Source of the DNA: Nostoc sp. KVJ3
Lineage (GTDB): Bacteria; Cyanobacteriota; Cyanobacteriia; Cyanobacteriales; Nostocaceae
DNA length: 64,000 nucleotides
Assembly (NCBI RefSeq): GCF_026127265.1
Contig: NZ_WWFG01000001.1
Span: 248,001-312,000, forward strand
Reading direction: 5' to 3'
The position numbers and the translations under genes are program-made. Below the pieces are notes generated by a model. It was not told where the DNA came from. It searched no databases and worked only from the letters and a program-made list of their open reading frames with translations. Below are positions 52,490 to 60,413 of this stretch, piece after piece (position 1 is the stretch's first letter; each line of letters starts with the position of its first letter).

Positions 52490-53068
52490 TTAATTTACCA
52501 CCTGGCTGCCATGACTGCGAGGATCGTCTTGACTAGCTGTTGGTGCTACTGGGGCTGAAAATTTGGAAACTTTGCCGCTAGCTTGGGCATAGGGGAGAGA
52601 TGAACCAGTAACCAAAGCTTCTAAGTTACTAGCCATAATTGTCCGGGGTTGATCGCCGATCGCTTGGGCGATGGTTTCGCCTTGCTGACTCAAAAATACA
52701 AAATGGGGAATGCCATCTACCCGATATTTTAACATTTCTGGTAGCCACTTGGTATTATCCACGTTCAGCATGACAAAATTCATCTTGTCAGCATATTCTG
52801 TTTCCAATTGAGTGATATCGGGTGCCATTTTCTGACAGACAGTACACCAATCAGCATAAAATTCTACTAAGGATGGTTTGCCGTTGCTGACGGCTACTTC
52901 TAACGGTGTGGACGATTCGCTTAACTTGGCTAGGGTTGCTGAGGTTGTTTCAGTTCGCAATCCGAAGACGAGGGAAACGCTAAGTGCGATCGCTACCATT
53001 ACAATTAAGAAGTTTCTCAAACGCTTCCCGAATGGGGATTCCGGCTTATCAGGAGAATCAGTACTCAT
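52490..53068 (-). CDS. txlA: Thioredoxin-like protein TxlA (HCF164-type)
   Basis: 192 residues. One N-terminal membrane helix (LRNFLIVMVAIALSVSLVFG) anchors it. The thioredoxin domain follows, with active site FYADWCTVCQKMAPDITQLE (WCTVC), VMLNVDNTKWLPEM and the cis-Pro in VDGIPHFVFL. Thylakoid TxlA/HCF164 proteins transfer reducing equivalents to the lumen for c-type cytochrome and photosystem assembly. The C-terminal ~45 residues are Ser/Ala-rich and low in structure. It is a single gene, with a GGACTTACGCA MITE about 70 bases upstream. Confidence 0.9.
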   Translation of the reverse strand: MSTDSPDKPESPFGKRLRNFLIVMVAIALSVSLVFGLRTETTSATLAKLSESSTPLEVAVSNGKPSLVEFYADWCTVCQKMAPDITQLETEYADKMNFVMLNVDNTKWLPEMLKYRVDGIPHFVFLSQQGETIAQAIGDQPRTIMASNLEALVTGSSLPYAQASGKVSKFSAPVAPTASQDDPRSHGSQVVN

Positions 53069-53139
53069 AACAGAATTATTAAAACTTATTAAGCAATTTC
53101 TTCTTTAGTCTAGCTGACTCCAAGCGCTCTTTAATAGTT

Positions 53140-53220
53140 GGACTTACGCAAAAAAACTTTCAAACTCTTATTCCTCTGTGTCCTCTGTGGTTCGTTCTCC
53201 TGTAACCTGTGCGTAAGTCC
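53140..53220. mobile_element. MITE, family 'ggacttacgca'
   Basis: ggacttacgca and tgcgtaagtcc are perfect inverted ends 81 bp apart. The interior carries the ctctgtgtcctctgtggttc repeat. It lies just upstream of the small secreted protein gene, and a TTG in its left end opens a spurious N-terminal extension of that gene. Confidence 0.85.
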
Positions 53221-53239
53221 TAGTAATTTGATCCTCAAA

Positions 53240-53842
53240 ATGGGTATTACAAATAAGGACTTTAGATGCAATAGGTTTTCAAAGATGATTTTAAGCTTCA
53301 GTTATATCAGTGCTGTATGTGCCGTATCTTTATTAGTCAGCGTTAGCAGCTTTCAGAAGTCAGCCGTAGCCAATATAAACAACCAGTCCCAACTAATAGC
53401 ACAGCAGATTAAAACCCAGCTAAACCCAGTTTTTAAATCTATTTTGCCCAAATTAAAGCAAAAGACTCAAATTAAGATTTTATTGCCAAAGTTTATTCCC
53501 GAATCGGATGGGGAAAATCCAATTTATGCAAGTATAGAAACTGCTACGCCAAAAAACTACGAGATTTTACTAGCTTTCAGTCCCGACTGTAATGGTGCTT
53601 CTGCTTGTCGTTTGGGCGTTGTTTCTGCTGAAGCCGTAACCCGCAAAACACCCCGTCTTGCGGGAAAACGTGTATCTTTAGCGAAGGGGTTCACTGGCTA
53701 TTTTGTAGATTTTACTTGTGGGGCTGGTTGCTCAGATGCTACGTTGACTTGGAGACAACAGGGTGTACAATATGTTCTTGGGTTAAAAGCTGGCGATCGC
53801 ACTTCTTTGATCAAAATGGCTAATTCTGCCATTAATCCCTAA
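53240..53842 (+). CDS. Predicted secreted/lumenal protein of unknown function
   Basis: 200 residues from the ATG at 53240; ATG 53285 is a strong alternative because a typical signal sequence (MILSFSYISAVCAVSLLVSV) starts there. The mature part has the pattern LLPKFIPESDGENPIYASIE, YEILLAFSPDCNGASACRLG, YFVDFTCGAGCSDATLTWRQ and YVLGLKAGDR, with four Cys likely to form two disulfides. I do not recognise the family. A longer reading from the TTG at 53138 is rejected because it is encoded by the MITE. The stop overlaps that of the convergent downstream gene (shared ctaa). Confidence 0.7.
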   Translation: MGITNKDFRCNRFSKMILSFSYISAVCAVSLLVSVSSFQKSAVANINNQSQLIAQQIKTQLNPVFKSILPKLKQKTQIKILLPKFIPESDGENPIYASIETATPKNYEILLAFSPDCNGASACRLGVVSAEAVTRKTPRLAGKRVSLAKGFTGYFVDFTCGAGCSDATLTWRQQGVQYVLGLKAGDRTSLIKMANSAINP

Positions 53843-54372
53843 CTAACCTCAGAGTTTGATTGTCCTTCCCAGCGAAACAGCCGTGGCAATTGAGAAACAT
53901 CTATGGCGTAATTAACAATCCACAGCACCAATTCAAAAATCAATAAATATCGTACCCCTACCAACTCACTTTTAGAATCCAAAAGTGTCAAACCTTCATA
54001 TAACTGCCAGAAGCGGTAAGGCAAGTATATATAGGGAACCATTACCCACACTACATTTTGCAACTGCCTGAGTGTTACTGCCTCAGAGATGATTTGCAAC
54101 CCTAATATAATAAAATACCAACCAAGCACAGTTAACACACTGCGATCGCCCCAGCATACACCCCACAATAGCATGACTACTAATGGCAGCAATCCTCCTA
54201 GTAGTTGCACTGAGCCAAACCAGATTTTATACCAACTGGGAAAGGGTAAAGGTAGGGTATAGGGCTTTGTATGTTTCCAACCCCAATTCACAACCACAAT
54301 AAAAAGTGTGGCAATGAGGAAAAATAGGAGATTTTCTAGAAACAGATAGAGGTTAATGTTTAAGGAAGTCAC
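53839..54372 (-). CDS. Polytopic membrane protein of unknown function
   Basis: 177 residues with about four or five hydrophobic helices (LFFLIATLFIVVVNWGWKHT, GGLLPLVVMLLWGVCWG, VLTVLGWYFIILGLQIISEA, VRYLLIFELVLWIVNYAID). It contains Trp and Tyr residues around PYIYLPYRFWQLYEGLTLL. No known family signature is visible. Its last codon overlaps the stop of the convergent secreted-protein gene by four bases (53839-53842), a tight tail-to-tail arrangement. The gene upstream on the same strand (DedA) is 61 bases away, so co-transcription with it is possible. Confidence 0.7.
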   Translation of the reverse strand: MTSLNINLYLFLENLLFFLIATLFIVVVNWGWKHTKPYTLPLPFPSWYKIWFGSVQLLGGLLPLVVMLLWGVCWGDRSVLTVLGWYFIILGLQIISEAVTLRQLQNVVWVMVPYIYLPYRFWQLYEGLTLLDSKSELVGVRYLLIFELVLWIVNYAIDVSQLPRLFRWEGQSNSEVS

Positions 54373-54433
54373 TTTGCTTCACTCCAAATTCAAAGTTAAC
54401 TCATTTTCATCCTCATAAATTACAAAAAATAGT

Positions 54434-55045
54434 TTAACTTTTATTTGCTCTATTTTCTTGGATTACATGAATAATCGACGGCACTAAAGAAATAAATATA
54501 ATTAATCCAATAATTGGTAATAAATACTTATCTACCTGTTCAGGTGGCAGAGATTTTCCTAAGAAAAATCCTAATAGGGTAATGCCAAATGTCCAAAGAA
54601 AGCCACCGATTAAGTTATAAGACATAAATGTTCGGTAATGCATGGCACCAAGTCCAGCTACAATTGGGGCAAAAGTCCGAATAATTGGTGTAAACCTCGC
54701 CAAAACTAGCGTTTTTTTGCCATGCTTATGATAAAAATCTTGAGTTTTTACCAAGTGTTTTTTCTGAAACAACCATGAATCTTCTTTCTGAAAAAGTTTT
54801 CTGCCAAATTTGTGTCCTGTAGCGTAGCCAACATTATCACCAAGGACTGCACAAACAAAAGCACCAAAAATTAGAACCCAAATGTTAAACACTGGTTCGG
54901 GAACAGATGCGAGAAATCCAGCAGTAAATAGCAAACTATCTCCTGGCAGAAAAAAACCAATTAGCAAGCCAGATTCCGCAAAGATAATTGCCCATACCCC
55001 AAAATAGCCAATTTTTGTAATTAGGTCTGGTAAATTTAAATGCAT
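54434..55045 (-). CDS. DedA family membrane protein (VTT domain)
   Basis: 203 residues. It matches the DedA/VTT fold: FAESGLLIGFFLPGDSLLFT with the conserved Glu and GDS, GDNVGYATGHKFGRKLF, the amphipathic loop YHKHGKKTLVLARFTPIIRT with the conserved RFTP-R pair, and APIVAGLGAMHYRTFMSYNL. DedA proteins are flippase/exchanger-like and act in undecaprenyl-phosphate recycling and membrane homeostasis; members are usually redundant. It probably lies in the plasma membrane. The gene downstream is a small membrane protein of unknown function. Confidence 0.92.
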   Translation of the reverse strand: MHLNLPDLITKIGYFGVWAIIFAESGLLIGFFLPGDSLLFTAGFLASVPEPVFNIWVLIFGAFVCAVLGDNVGYATGHKFGRKLFQKEDSWLFQKKHLVKTQDFYHKHGKKTLVLARFTPIIRTFAPIVAGLGAMHYRTFMSYNLIGGFLWTFGITLLGFFLGKSLPPEQVDKYLLPIIGLIIFISLVPSIIHVIQENRANKS

Positions 55046-55195
55046 AGAATTTTTTAGCTTTCAACAATAGATCCACAACATCTTAACGTTTAGCAATTTT
55101 CCTGAATAAAAAGTAATATTAAATTTACGTAAAGTTATTATGTATTTTTAAGAAATATCGTGACAGATGGTACATTTTAAGTTACTGGGTGGAAA

Positions 55196-55978
55196 ATGCA
55201 GAAATATTTGAAAGTATTAAGACTATTTTGGGGTGCTGCGATCGCAGCTGAGTTAGAATATCGTGTTAACTTTTTCATCGCTACCCTCACCAGCTTGGGA
55301 AATCTTGCAGGTAGCCTTTTTGGACTATTCTTGTTTTACCGCACTGGCTATACTTTTAGTGGCTGGTCATGGGAAGCAGCTTTAGTAGTTCTCGGAATTT
55401 TTACCTTACTACAAGGATTTTCTGCTACTTTTCTAGCGTCAAACTTGAATCGCATTGTCCGCCATGTCCAAGAAGGCACTTTGGACTTTATATTATTAAA
55501 ACCTATCCCCAGTCAGTTTTGGCTTTCCACTCATACCCTTTCGCCTTGGGGACTGCCGGATCTAATTTTTGGTAGTATTATCGTTGGCTATGCAGGTAAA
55601 CGCCTTGGTGTCGGGATAAACGGCTATTTACTTGGTGTGCTGCCGTTATTGTTCAGTTTGGTGATTTTGTACAGCCTGTGGTTTATGCTGGGAGCGACGA
55701 GTATTTGGTTTGTTAAAGTATACAATGCTACCGAGGTGCTGCGTGGCTTGTTGGAAGCTGGACGATATCCTATTGCTGCATATCCCACTGCTTACCGCTT
55801 TTTCTTCACCTTTGTGATGCCAGTAGCTTTTTTAACTACAATACCAGCAGAGGCATTGCTGGGCCGTAGTGAAATTAGTTGGTTTATCGGTGCGGCAATA
55901 TTAGCAATAGCCTTGTTTTTTACTTCTACTTGGTTTTGGCGATTTGCGTTGCGGTTTTATACTAGTGCTTCGAGTTAG
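55196..55978 (+). CDS. ABC-2 type transporter permease
   Basis: 260 residues, six hydrophobic segments. It begins MQKYLKVLRLFWGAAIAAEL then EYRVNFFIATLTSLGNLAGS, with the characteristic HVQEGTLDFILLKPIPSQFW segment of the ABC-2 (DUF990-like) exporters and a C-terminal helix (AAILAIALFFTSTWFWRFAL). These permeases pair with an ATPase and a second permease, usually in one operon, but no ATPase of that type is adjacent here, so the partners must be elsewhere. Substrate unknown. The next gene starts 28 bases after the stop and may be co-transcribed. Confidence 0.82.
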   Translation: MQKYLKVLRLFWGAAIAAELEYRVNFFIATLTSLGNLAGSLFGLFLFYRTGYTFSGWSWEAALVVLGIFTLLQGFSATFLASNLNRIVRHVQEGTLDFILLKPIPSQFWLSTHTLSPWGLPDLIFGSIIVGYAGKRLGVGINGYLLGVLPLLFSLVILYSLWFMLGATSIWFVKVYNATEVLRGLLEAGRYPIAAYPTAYRFFFTFVMPVAFLTTIPAEALLGRSEISWFIGAAILAIALFFTSTWFWRFALRFYTSASS

Positions 55979-56006
55979 AGAGATTTCAACCTCGGTAAAA
56001 TGTTTT

Positions 56007-56747
56007 ATGGAATCCCAAATAGACATACATTTGCCTAACGGAGTTTTACAACGCTTACAAAATGTCAAAGATTTTGTTAGTGAAAATGTTAACTCTTTAA
56101 ATAACTCAGCACAGCAAGTTGGGGAATCTTTAAAGGCAACAGCAACTACAACGACTGATAAAGCAATTGATACAGTTACGACAAGCTTAGAGAAAACTTG
56201 GCAAACTGCTGAGAAATTTAAAAGTACAACATCAGGAGCAGTTAAAGATGTAATGGCATCTTCTGTAAGTGATTGGCTGACACAACACCCAATGTTTTTT
56301 CGGTTAGTGCAAATACTCGGTTGGGCGACTAACCACCCAATTATTAGTATAGTGGTTTTGCTATTTGCGATCGCTCTACTTTGGAGCATCATCAAAGCAA
56401 TCGTTCGCTTGATTGAAACAGCCAGTTGGTCAATACTCCAAGTTCCGTTAAAATTTGTTCAGGCTTTGATTAAAGTTAGTTTTTTCTCCTTAACTAAAGT
56501 TGGTAGTTTTGCTGTTCAACAAATTACGGCTACTAAAACAACTAATAATCTGCTAGCTTTGCCACCTGAAAATTTTCAACCAAACAAAAAACAGCGATTA
56601 GGAGAAATTTCTCATCGCTTAGAAGCAATTCAAAAGGAACAAAATCAGCTTTTAGAAGAAGCAGCAGACTTGATTGCTGATGGCACAATTGATATAGACA
56701 TCTCCCAAATTAAACAGCTAAGAAGCGTTGAATCACATCTTGGCTAA
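56007..56747 (+). CDS. Membrane-anchored cytoplasmic-tail protein of unknown function
   Basis: 246 residues from the ATG at 56007 (MESQIDIHLPNGVLQRLQNV); the TTG/other starts upstream overlap the ABC-2 gene and are less likely. An amphipathic N-terminal half rich in Thr/Ser/Lys (about 20-85), one or two membrane helices (IISIVVLLFAIALLWSIIKA), then a long C-terminal tail with a coiled-coil (GEISHRLEAIQKEQNQLLEE) and an acidic end. It looks like a conserved cyanobacterial protein of unknown function. The last 38 bases overlap the convergent urtE gene. Confidence 0.72.
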   Translation: MESQIDIHLPNGVLQRLQNVKDFVSENVNSLNNSAQQVGESLKATATTTTDKAIDTVTTSLEKTWQTAEKFKSTTSGAVKDVMASSVSDWLTQHPMFFRLVQILGWATNHPIISIVVLLFAIALLWSIIKAIVRLIETASWSILQVPLKFVQALIKVSFFSLTKVGSFAVQQITATKTTNNLLALPPENFQPNKKQRLGEISHRLEAIQKEQNQLLEEAADLIADGTIDIDISQIKQLRSVESHLG

Positions 56748-57408
56748 GTTCGGTTGTGGAACCAGAGGCGACAATACCGCCTTTTTGCATAGCGTAATAG
56801 TAATCTGCTTGACGGACAAAATGTAAATGTTGCTCTACCAATAAAACCGAAATGCCTGTGGTTTCGACAATGCGACGGACTGCGGCTTCAATTTCGAGGA
56901 TGATGGAGGGTTGAATACCTTCAGTGGGTTCATCTAAGACAAGTAATTGAGGTTCTCCCATTAAAGCACGAGCGATCGCTAATTGTTGCTGCTGTCCTCC
57001 ACTCAAATCACCACCCATCCGCGAAAGCATGGTTTTTAACACCGGGAATAGGCTAAAAACTTCCTCTGGAATTTCTGCTTTTTTTACTGGTTTGCGTCTA
57101 GCCTCCAACCCCAGCAGCAAATTTTCTTTTACTGTCAATCGGGGGATAATTTCTCTTCCTTGGGGAACATAACCAATTCCCAACTTTGCCCTTTGGTCTG
57201 GAGATTTCGAGTTAATTAATTCTCCAGCTAAGTTAATTGTACCGCTACGGGGTTTAAGTAAACCTATAATTGTTTTGAGTAATGTAGATTTTCCTACACC
57301 ATTGCGTCCAATCAGGCAAATCATTTGCCCAGATGGTACGCTTAAATCTACATTGCGGAGAATGTGACTTTCGCCGTAGTAAACGTCAAGATTAGAAATT
57401 TGTAGCAT
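56710..57408 (-). CDS. urtE: Urea ABC transporter ATP-binding subunit UrtE
   Basis: 232 residues, an intact LivF-type ATPase. Walker A LIGRNGVGKSTLLKTIIG, then GYVPQGREIIPRLTVKENLL (the REIIPRLTVKENLLLGLEAR block is typical of UrtE), signature LSGGQQQQLAIARALMG, Walker B LLVLDEPTEGIQPSIILEIE and H-loop LLVEQHLHFVRQA. UrtA-E import urea (and related amides) at high affinity. urtA-D are not upstream within the window; IS fragments start ~130 bases beyond the start codon, so this is an isolated gene. Its stop lies inside the end of the convergent gene (38-bp overlap). Confidence 0.92.
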   Translation of the reverse strand: MLQISNLDVYYGESHILRNVDLSVPSGQMICLIGRNGVGKSTLLKTIIGLLKPRSGTINLAGELINSKSPDQRAKLGIGYVPQGREIIPRLTVKENLLLGLEARRKPVKKAEIPEEVFSLFPVLKTMLSRMGGDLSGGQQQQLAIARALMGEPQLLVLDEPTEGIQPSIILEIEAAVRRIVETTGISVLLVEQHLHFVRQADYYYAMQKGGIVASGSTTELSQDVIQRFLAV

Positions 57409-57536
57409 TAGAAATTATTTATCCATATACCTGAAGGGGCGACACGCACCTCATATTCCAAGTGCTGCAAAAGTTTGACTGAATTATGGTAAAAAAAGAT
57501 AGGTCAATAATTGTCAAGAATACTTATCTATTGAGA

Positions 57537-57813
57537 ATGTTACCTCCATTGTATCAAACTAACTTAGAAAATCAACTCTCAGAGTCCGAATTGTTGTTTT
57601 TAAATCTGCTGATTAATGTCCTACAAGATAAAAAAGCAAGTTAGTCTAGAAAAAATAGCTAATGCTTTACCTGTACCAATATTATTTGAAAGCAGACGCA
57701 AGAAAATTCAAAGATTCTTATCACTCCCAATACTTAATATCCAGAGAATTTGGTTTCCGATAATAGAAAACTGGCTCACTCAAAATTTCTCAGATAATCA
57801 AAGAATTTATTAG
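57537..57813 (+). pseudogene. Truncated, frameshifted N-terminus of an IS4-type transposase
   Basis: The first frame reads MLPPLYQTNLENQLSESELL then FLNLLINVLQDKKAS-stop at 57644. The next frame continues QVSLEKIANALPVPILFESR then RKKIQRFLSLPILNIQRIWF and stops at 57813, at a length well short of a transposase (~400). This is the N-terminal region of a cyanobacterial IS4-family transposase (the VSLEKIA-LP-PI-FESRRKKIQRFL pattern). The DDE core is absent. One small indel near 57630 causes the frame change. Confidence 0.8.
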
Positions 57814-57935
57814 TTAAAATACTCAAAATATTCCTTAGAGGGTGACAAGGCAACTCTAAGCTATGCAGGACAAAACTTTGAGAAGATAGTGAAGACAAAA
57901 AATAGGGAGCATTTTTGTGGCTCCCTGGAAAAAAT

Positions 57936-58151
57936 ATGTTTCCTGAATCTTACCAAAAAACCCTGCGTGCCCATCTGAATGGAAGCCAGTATCTAACCAT
58001 ACAGCTTCTGTTGTTATTGCTACAAGTTCATCGTCAGGTCAAACTCTCCGTTTTAGCTAGCGTCTTTCCCCAACCGATTCAATATGGCAGTCGCAAACGC
58101 AACCTACAAAGATTTTTGAACTTGCCTCGACTCAATGTCAAACTTTTATAG
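57936..58151 (+). pseudogene. Second, different IS4-type transposase N-terminal stub
   Basis: MFPESYQKTLRAHLNGSQYL, TIQLLLLLLQVHRQVKLSVL and ASVFPQPIQYGSRKRNLQRF then LNLPRLNVKLL-stop. The same IS4 N-terminal pattern as the preceding stub but a different sequence, so the two come from different elements. It ends after 71 residues. A gggagc...gctccc hairpin (57904-57926) lies just before it. The following ~270 bases hold nothing recognisable until the tRNAs. Confidence 0.78.
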
Positions 58152-58425
58152 AACCGCGCTCAAATATGCCGTTCAATTTACTAATCTAGAATCCCCGAAG
58201 GAAAACTAGATGTAGCAAACGAAGGGATATACTCAAGTTAAGGGAAAAATGCAGTTGCGCTTACTCCTTGACTGAGGCTACCGAACATCACCCTTACGAG
58301 TAATGACCGACAGCAGAACACTTACACCGCAGAGTTGAGAAAATGAGGGGTCTCGAATCTGTTAAGATCCGTACCATATTGGCTACCTTGGAAGGGTATT
58401 GTCTTTTAGCCCAGACAGGGTTGGG

Positions 58426-58498
58426 TGAAAGTATAGGAATCGAACCTACAACACATCGATTATGAGTCGATTGCTCTAACCAATTGAGCTAACTTCCT
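58426..58498 (-). tRNA. tRNA with CAT anticodon (Met or Ile2)
   Basis: 73-base cloverleaf on the minus strand. D stem GCTC/GAGC with a TTGG-type loop, anticodon arm ATCGA-CTCATAA-TCGAT (anticodon CAT) and T arm GTAGG-TTCGATT-CCTAT. The acceptor stem is imperfect (first pair A-A, one G-T). No 3' CCA is encoded. It could be elongator Met or, if lysidinylated, Ile2; it lacks the GGG/CCC anticodon stem of an initiator. It lies three bases from a second CAT tRNA. Confidence 0.75.
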
Positions 58499-58501
58499 GG
58501 G

Positions 58502-58573
58502 GTTTGATACAGGAGTCGAACCTGTGACGCATCGATTATGAGTCGATTGCTCTGCCAACTGAGCTAATCAAGC
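58502..58573 (-). tRNA. tRNA with CAT anticodon (Met or Ile2), tandem with the previous one
   Basis: 72-base cloverleaf on the minus strand. D stem GCTC/GAGC, anticodon arm identical to its neighbour (ATCGA-CTCATAA-TCGAT), T arm ACAGG-TTCGACT-CCTGT. The acceptor GCTTGAT pairs with ATCAAAC except for the second position. It is transcribed before the other copy (58573 to 58426), probably as one unit. Confidence 0.78.
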
Positions 58574-58710
58574 GATATAGTTTAAAGTACTCGGCGCTAT
58601 ACGCTTGTATCAGAGATTAGCGCACCAGTTAAGCTTATGGAACCTAAACTATAGCTTTGTAACTTTATTACTATCCCGCTTCAAATCTAGCACAGGTAAA
58701 TAGCTGTCAT

Positions 58711-59205
58711 TTATTCTTTGGGAATCCCTAGATGATCCCTCAAATCAACGTAAGGCGCTCTATTACTTTTACTTAAAGGTTGCCGCCAAGCCAAGAGATT
58801 ATTTAGCGCTTGTACCCCATCTTCATTGGGTTTGAGAGTCAATATCAACTTTTCGCAGCGTCCATTGACTTGATTTGCGGTGCAAATCACATTTTGTCCG
58901 TTCATTTTGCCGACAGTAATAAATCTCAAGTCTCTGTTGCGGCGGTAATTTTCCAAACGTTGACTTACGTCTTGACAGCGCGTTAGTTTATTGTAGCCAG
59001 CATCTCTGAAGTAATTGGAAGTCCAGCGAATCCAAGGCTCACTAACACCTCTAGGATTTGTGTACACCGTCACGGGTTTGTTTCCTGAAGTGTCACAATA
59101 AAATCCTCGCCTACTTTCAGCTTGACTTGGCTGATTGATAGTTGCAGTGGCGCTGAGGGCAATTCCACCTGCAACTAAAACATTTGTCAATGATGCCAAT
59201 TTCAT
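58711..59205 (-). CDS. COP23 domain protein (circadian oscillating protein family)
   Basis: 164 residues with an N-terminal signal peptide (LTNVLVAGGIALSATATINQ, cleavage near PSQAES). The mature part starts RRGFYCDTSGNKPVTVYTNP and has the COP23 pattern: WIRWTSNYF, TRCQDVSQRLENYRRNRDLR, ITVGKMNGQNVICTANQVNG and RCEKLILTLKPNEDGVQALN, with four Cys. COP23 was found as a membrane-associated circadian-oscillating protein in Cyanothece; the function is unknown. It is probably exported. Single gene. Confidence 0.9.
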   Translation of the reverse strand: MKLASLTNVLVAGGIALSATATINQPSQAESRRGFYCDTSGNKPVTVYTNPRGVSEPWIRWTSNYFRDAGYNKLTRCQDVSQRLENYRRNRDLRFITVGKMNGQNVICTANQVNGRCEKLILTLKPNEDGVQALNNLLAWRQPLSKSNRAPYVDLRDHLGIPKE

Positions 59206-59297
59206 GAGTATCTCTCAAATGTTGAGTAAAAAGTTTTTATTTGCCTTGTATTTGGCACTCTTCCTACTTCATTTAGTAGGGAGATGATAAGAAGTTT

Positions 59298-59555
59298 TTA
59301 CTTGTATATATAATGAGCCGCAACCCACTTGCGACCATGATTTGTTTTTTCCCAATGTGCAGGAACCAACACTTTCTTTTTGACTGGTGGTGCATAACGC
59401 CTAATTTGCGGTGGTTTATTTGCTATTATTTGAGCGGGTCTATTAATAGCGTGGGGCTTCACAATAACTTGTAATGCTGATGCTTGTGAAGGAATAGAAG
59501 TAACAGCAAATGGTAAAAGAAGCGCTATGCCAGCAAGAATTTGTTTGATATTCAT
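59298..59555 (-). CDS. Small secreted protein with C-terminal YXWXXGHW-like motif
   Basis: 85 residues from the ATG at 59555, which AAAGGAG precedes by eight bases; an ATG at 59582 lies upstream of that Shine-Dalgarno sequence and is therefore not the preferred start. Signal peptide MNIKQILAGIALLLPFAVTS, cleaved near SQASA. The mature part is basic and Pro-rich, ending VLVPAHWEKTNHGRKWVAAH, a variant of the V-P-G-H-W repeats of exported bacterial proteins. Its function is unknown. It lies 92 bases upstream (on the same strand) of the COP23 gene. Confidence 0.72.
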   Translation of the reverse strand: MNIKQILAGIALLLPFAVTSIPSQASALQVIVKPHAINRPAQIIANKPPQIRRYAPPVKKKVLVPAHWEKTNHGRKWVAAHYIYK

Positions 59556-59834
59556 CACTAAATCTCCTTTGGTAAATTGCATGATTAAAGTTCAGTAAAC
59601 TTTAATCTGTTTGATGTCTCATGTTTATAAGCATAAGAGTTAAAACAGCTATGAAATAGTGATAAAAGTAACTACTTTAAGCATTACTTAAGTAATATTT
59701 AATGTCAGCGCCAAAGTAGGAATATTATTAATTTGCCCCAACTCCACAAAAAACAATTACCTCAAATGCAATGTCTGCAATGGATACGGCTCACCTGTTA
59801 TTGCCTACATCAATTATCCCCGCTACCTTGTGAC

Positions 59835-60413
59835 TCAGTCTGGGAAAGCTAGACCAGTCATGGGGTCACGGATATATAATCCTAAAGTGAGACTACGCAT
59901 CGCTTCATCCCAAACGGGTATTAATTGTTCTGCTTGATCTACCCAATAATCGAATGTAATCAAGCACTGAACATTTGACCCCAAACCAATGCAAGTCCGT
60001 GAAAAAGCTTCCCGTGGTTCTTCTTGAGTGTCAATAAACTTAATCTCTGTCCAGACAATTCTGGCAGTTTGGCGCTTGATGGTAATAACTTCTCCCTTAG
60101 CAATGACGTTACGACTATCGTCATCCATAATTTTTTTCAAAGTAGATTTTAATGGAAACTGGCTCCAGTCATTGGGGGGTAGGCGATTAAAGGACACTTC
60201 TAGACAGCAATCTTCGTTAGGCGGTTTTTTATCGAGGAACTTGAAGGATTTTTCTTGTGGCTCAAGAACCCAATCTTGGGGAACGTTGAAGCGAACAGCG
60301 CCTCGATCTGCTACAAATATTTTGTAGCCTGATGGAGATTCCCAACGATGGTCAGGTTTTAGTTCAAGCGTTTCTTTTATCCACTGGAGATTGCTTTTTT
60401 TACGCTTTGCCAT
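59835..60413 (-). CDS. Conserved cyanobacterial hypothetical protein
   Basis: 192 residues from the ATG at 60413 (MAKRKKSNLQWIKETLELKP). A longer reading to 60485 would be encoded by palindromic-repeat DNA (gaagagggcgtaggctgtcg) and is rejected. The body has FVADRGAVRFNVPQDWVLEP, DCCLEVSFNRLPPNDWSQFP, TARIVWTEIKFIDTQEEPRE and a C-terminal EQLIPVWDEAMRSLTLGLYI block, resembling small proteins that bind or predict stress-type (PsbP/DUF1795-like) folds, but I cannot place it. It is soluble with no signal peptide. Confidence 0.72.
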   Translation of the reverse strand: MAKRKKSNLQWIKETLELKPDHRWESPSGYKIFVADRGAVRFNVPQDWVLEPQEKSFKFLDKKPPNEDCCLEVSFNRLPPNDWSQFPLKSTLKKIMDDDSRNVIAKGEVITIKRQTARIVWTEIKFIDTQEEPREAFSRTCIGLGSNVQCLITFDYWVDQAEQLIPVWDEAMRSLTLGLYIRDPMTGLAFPD

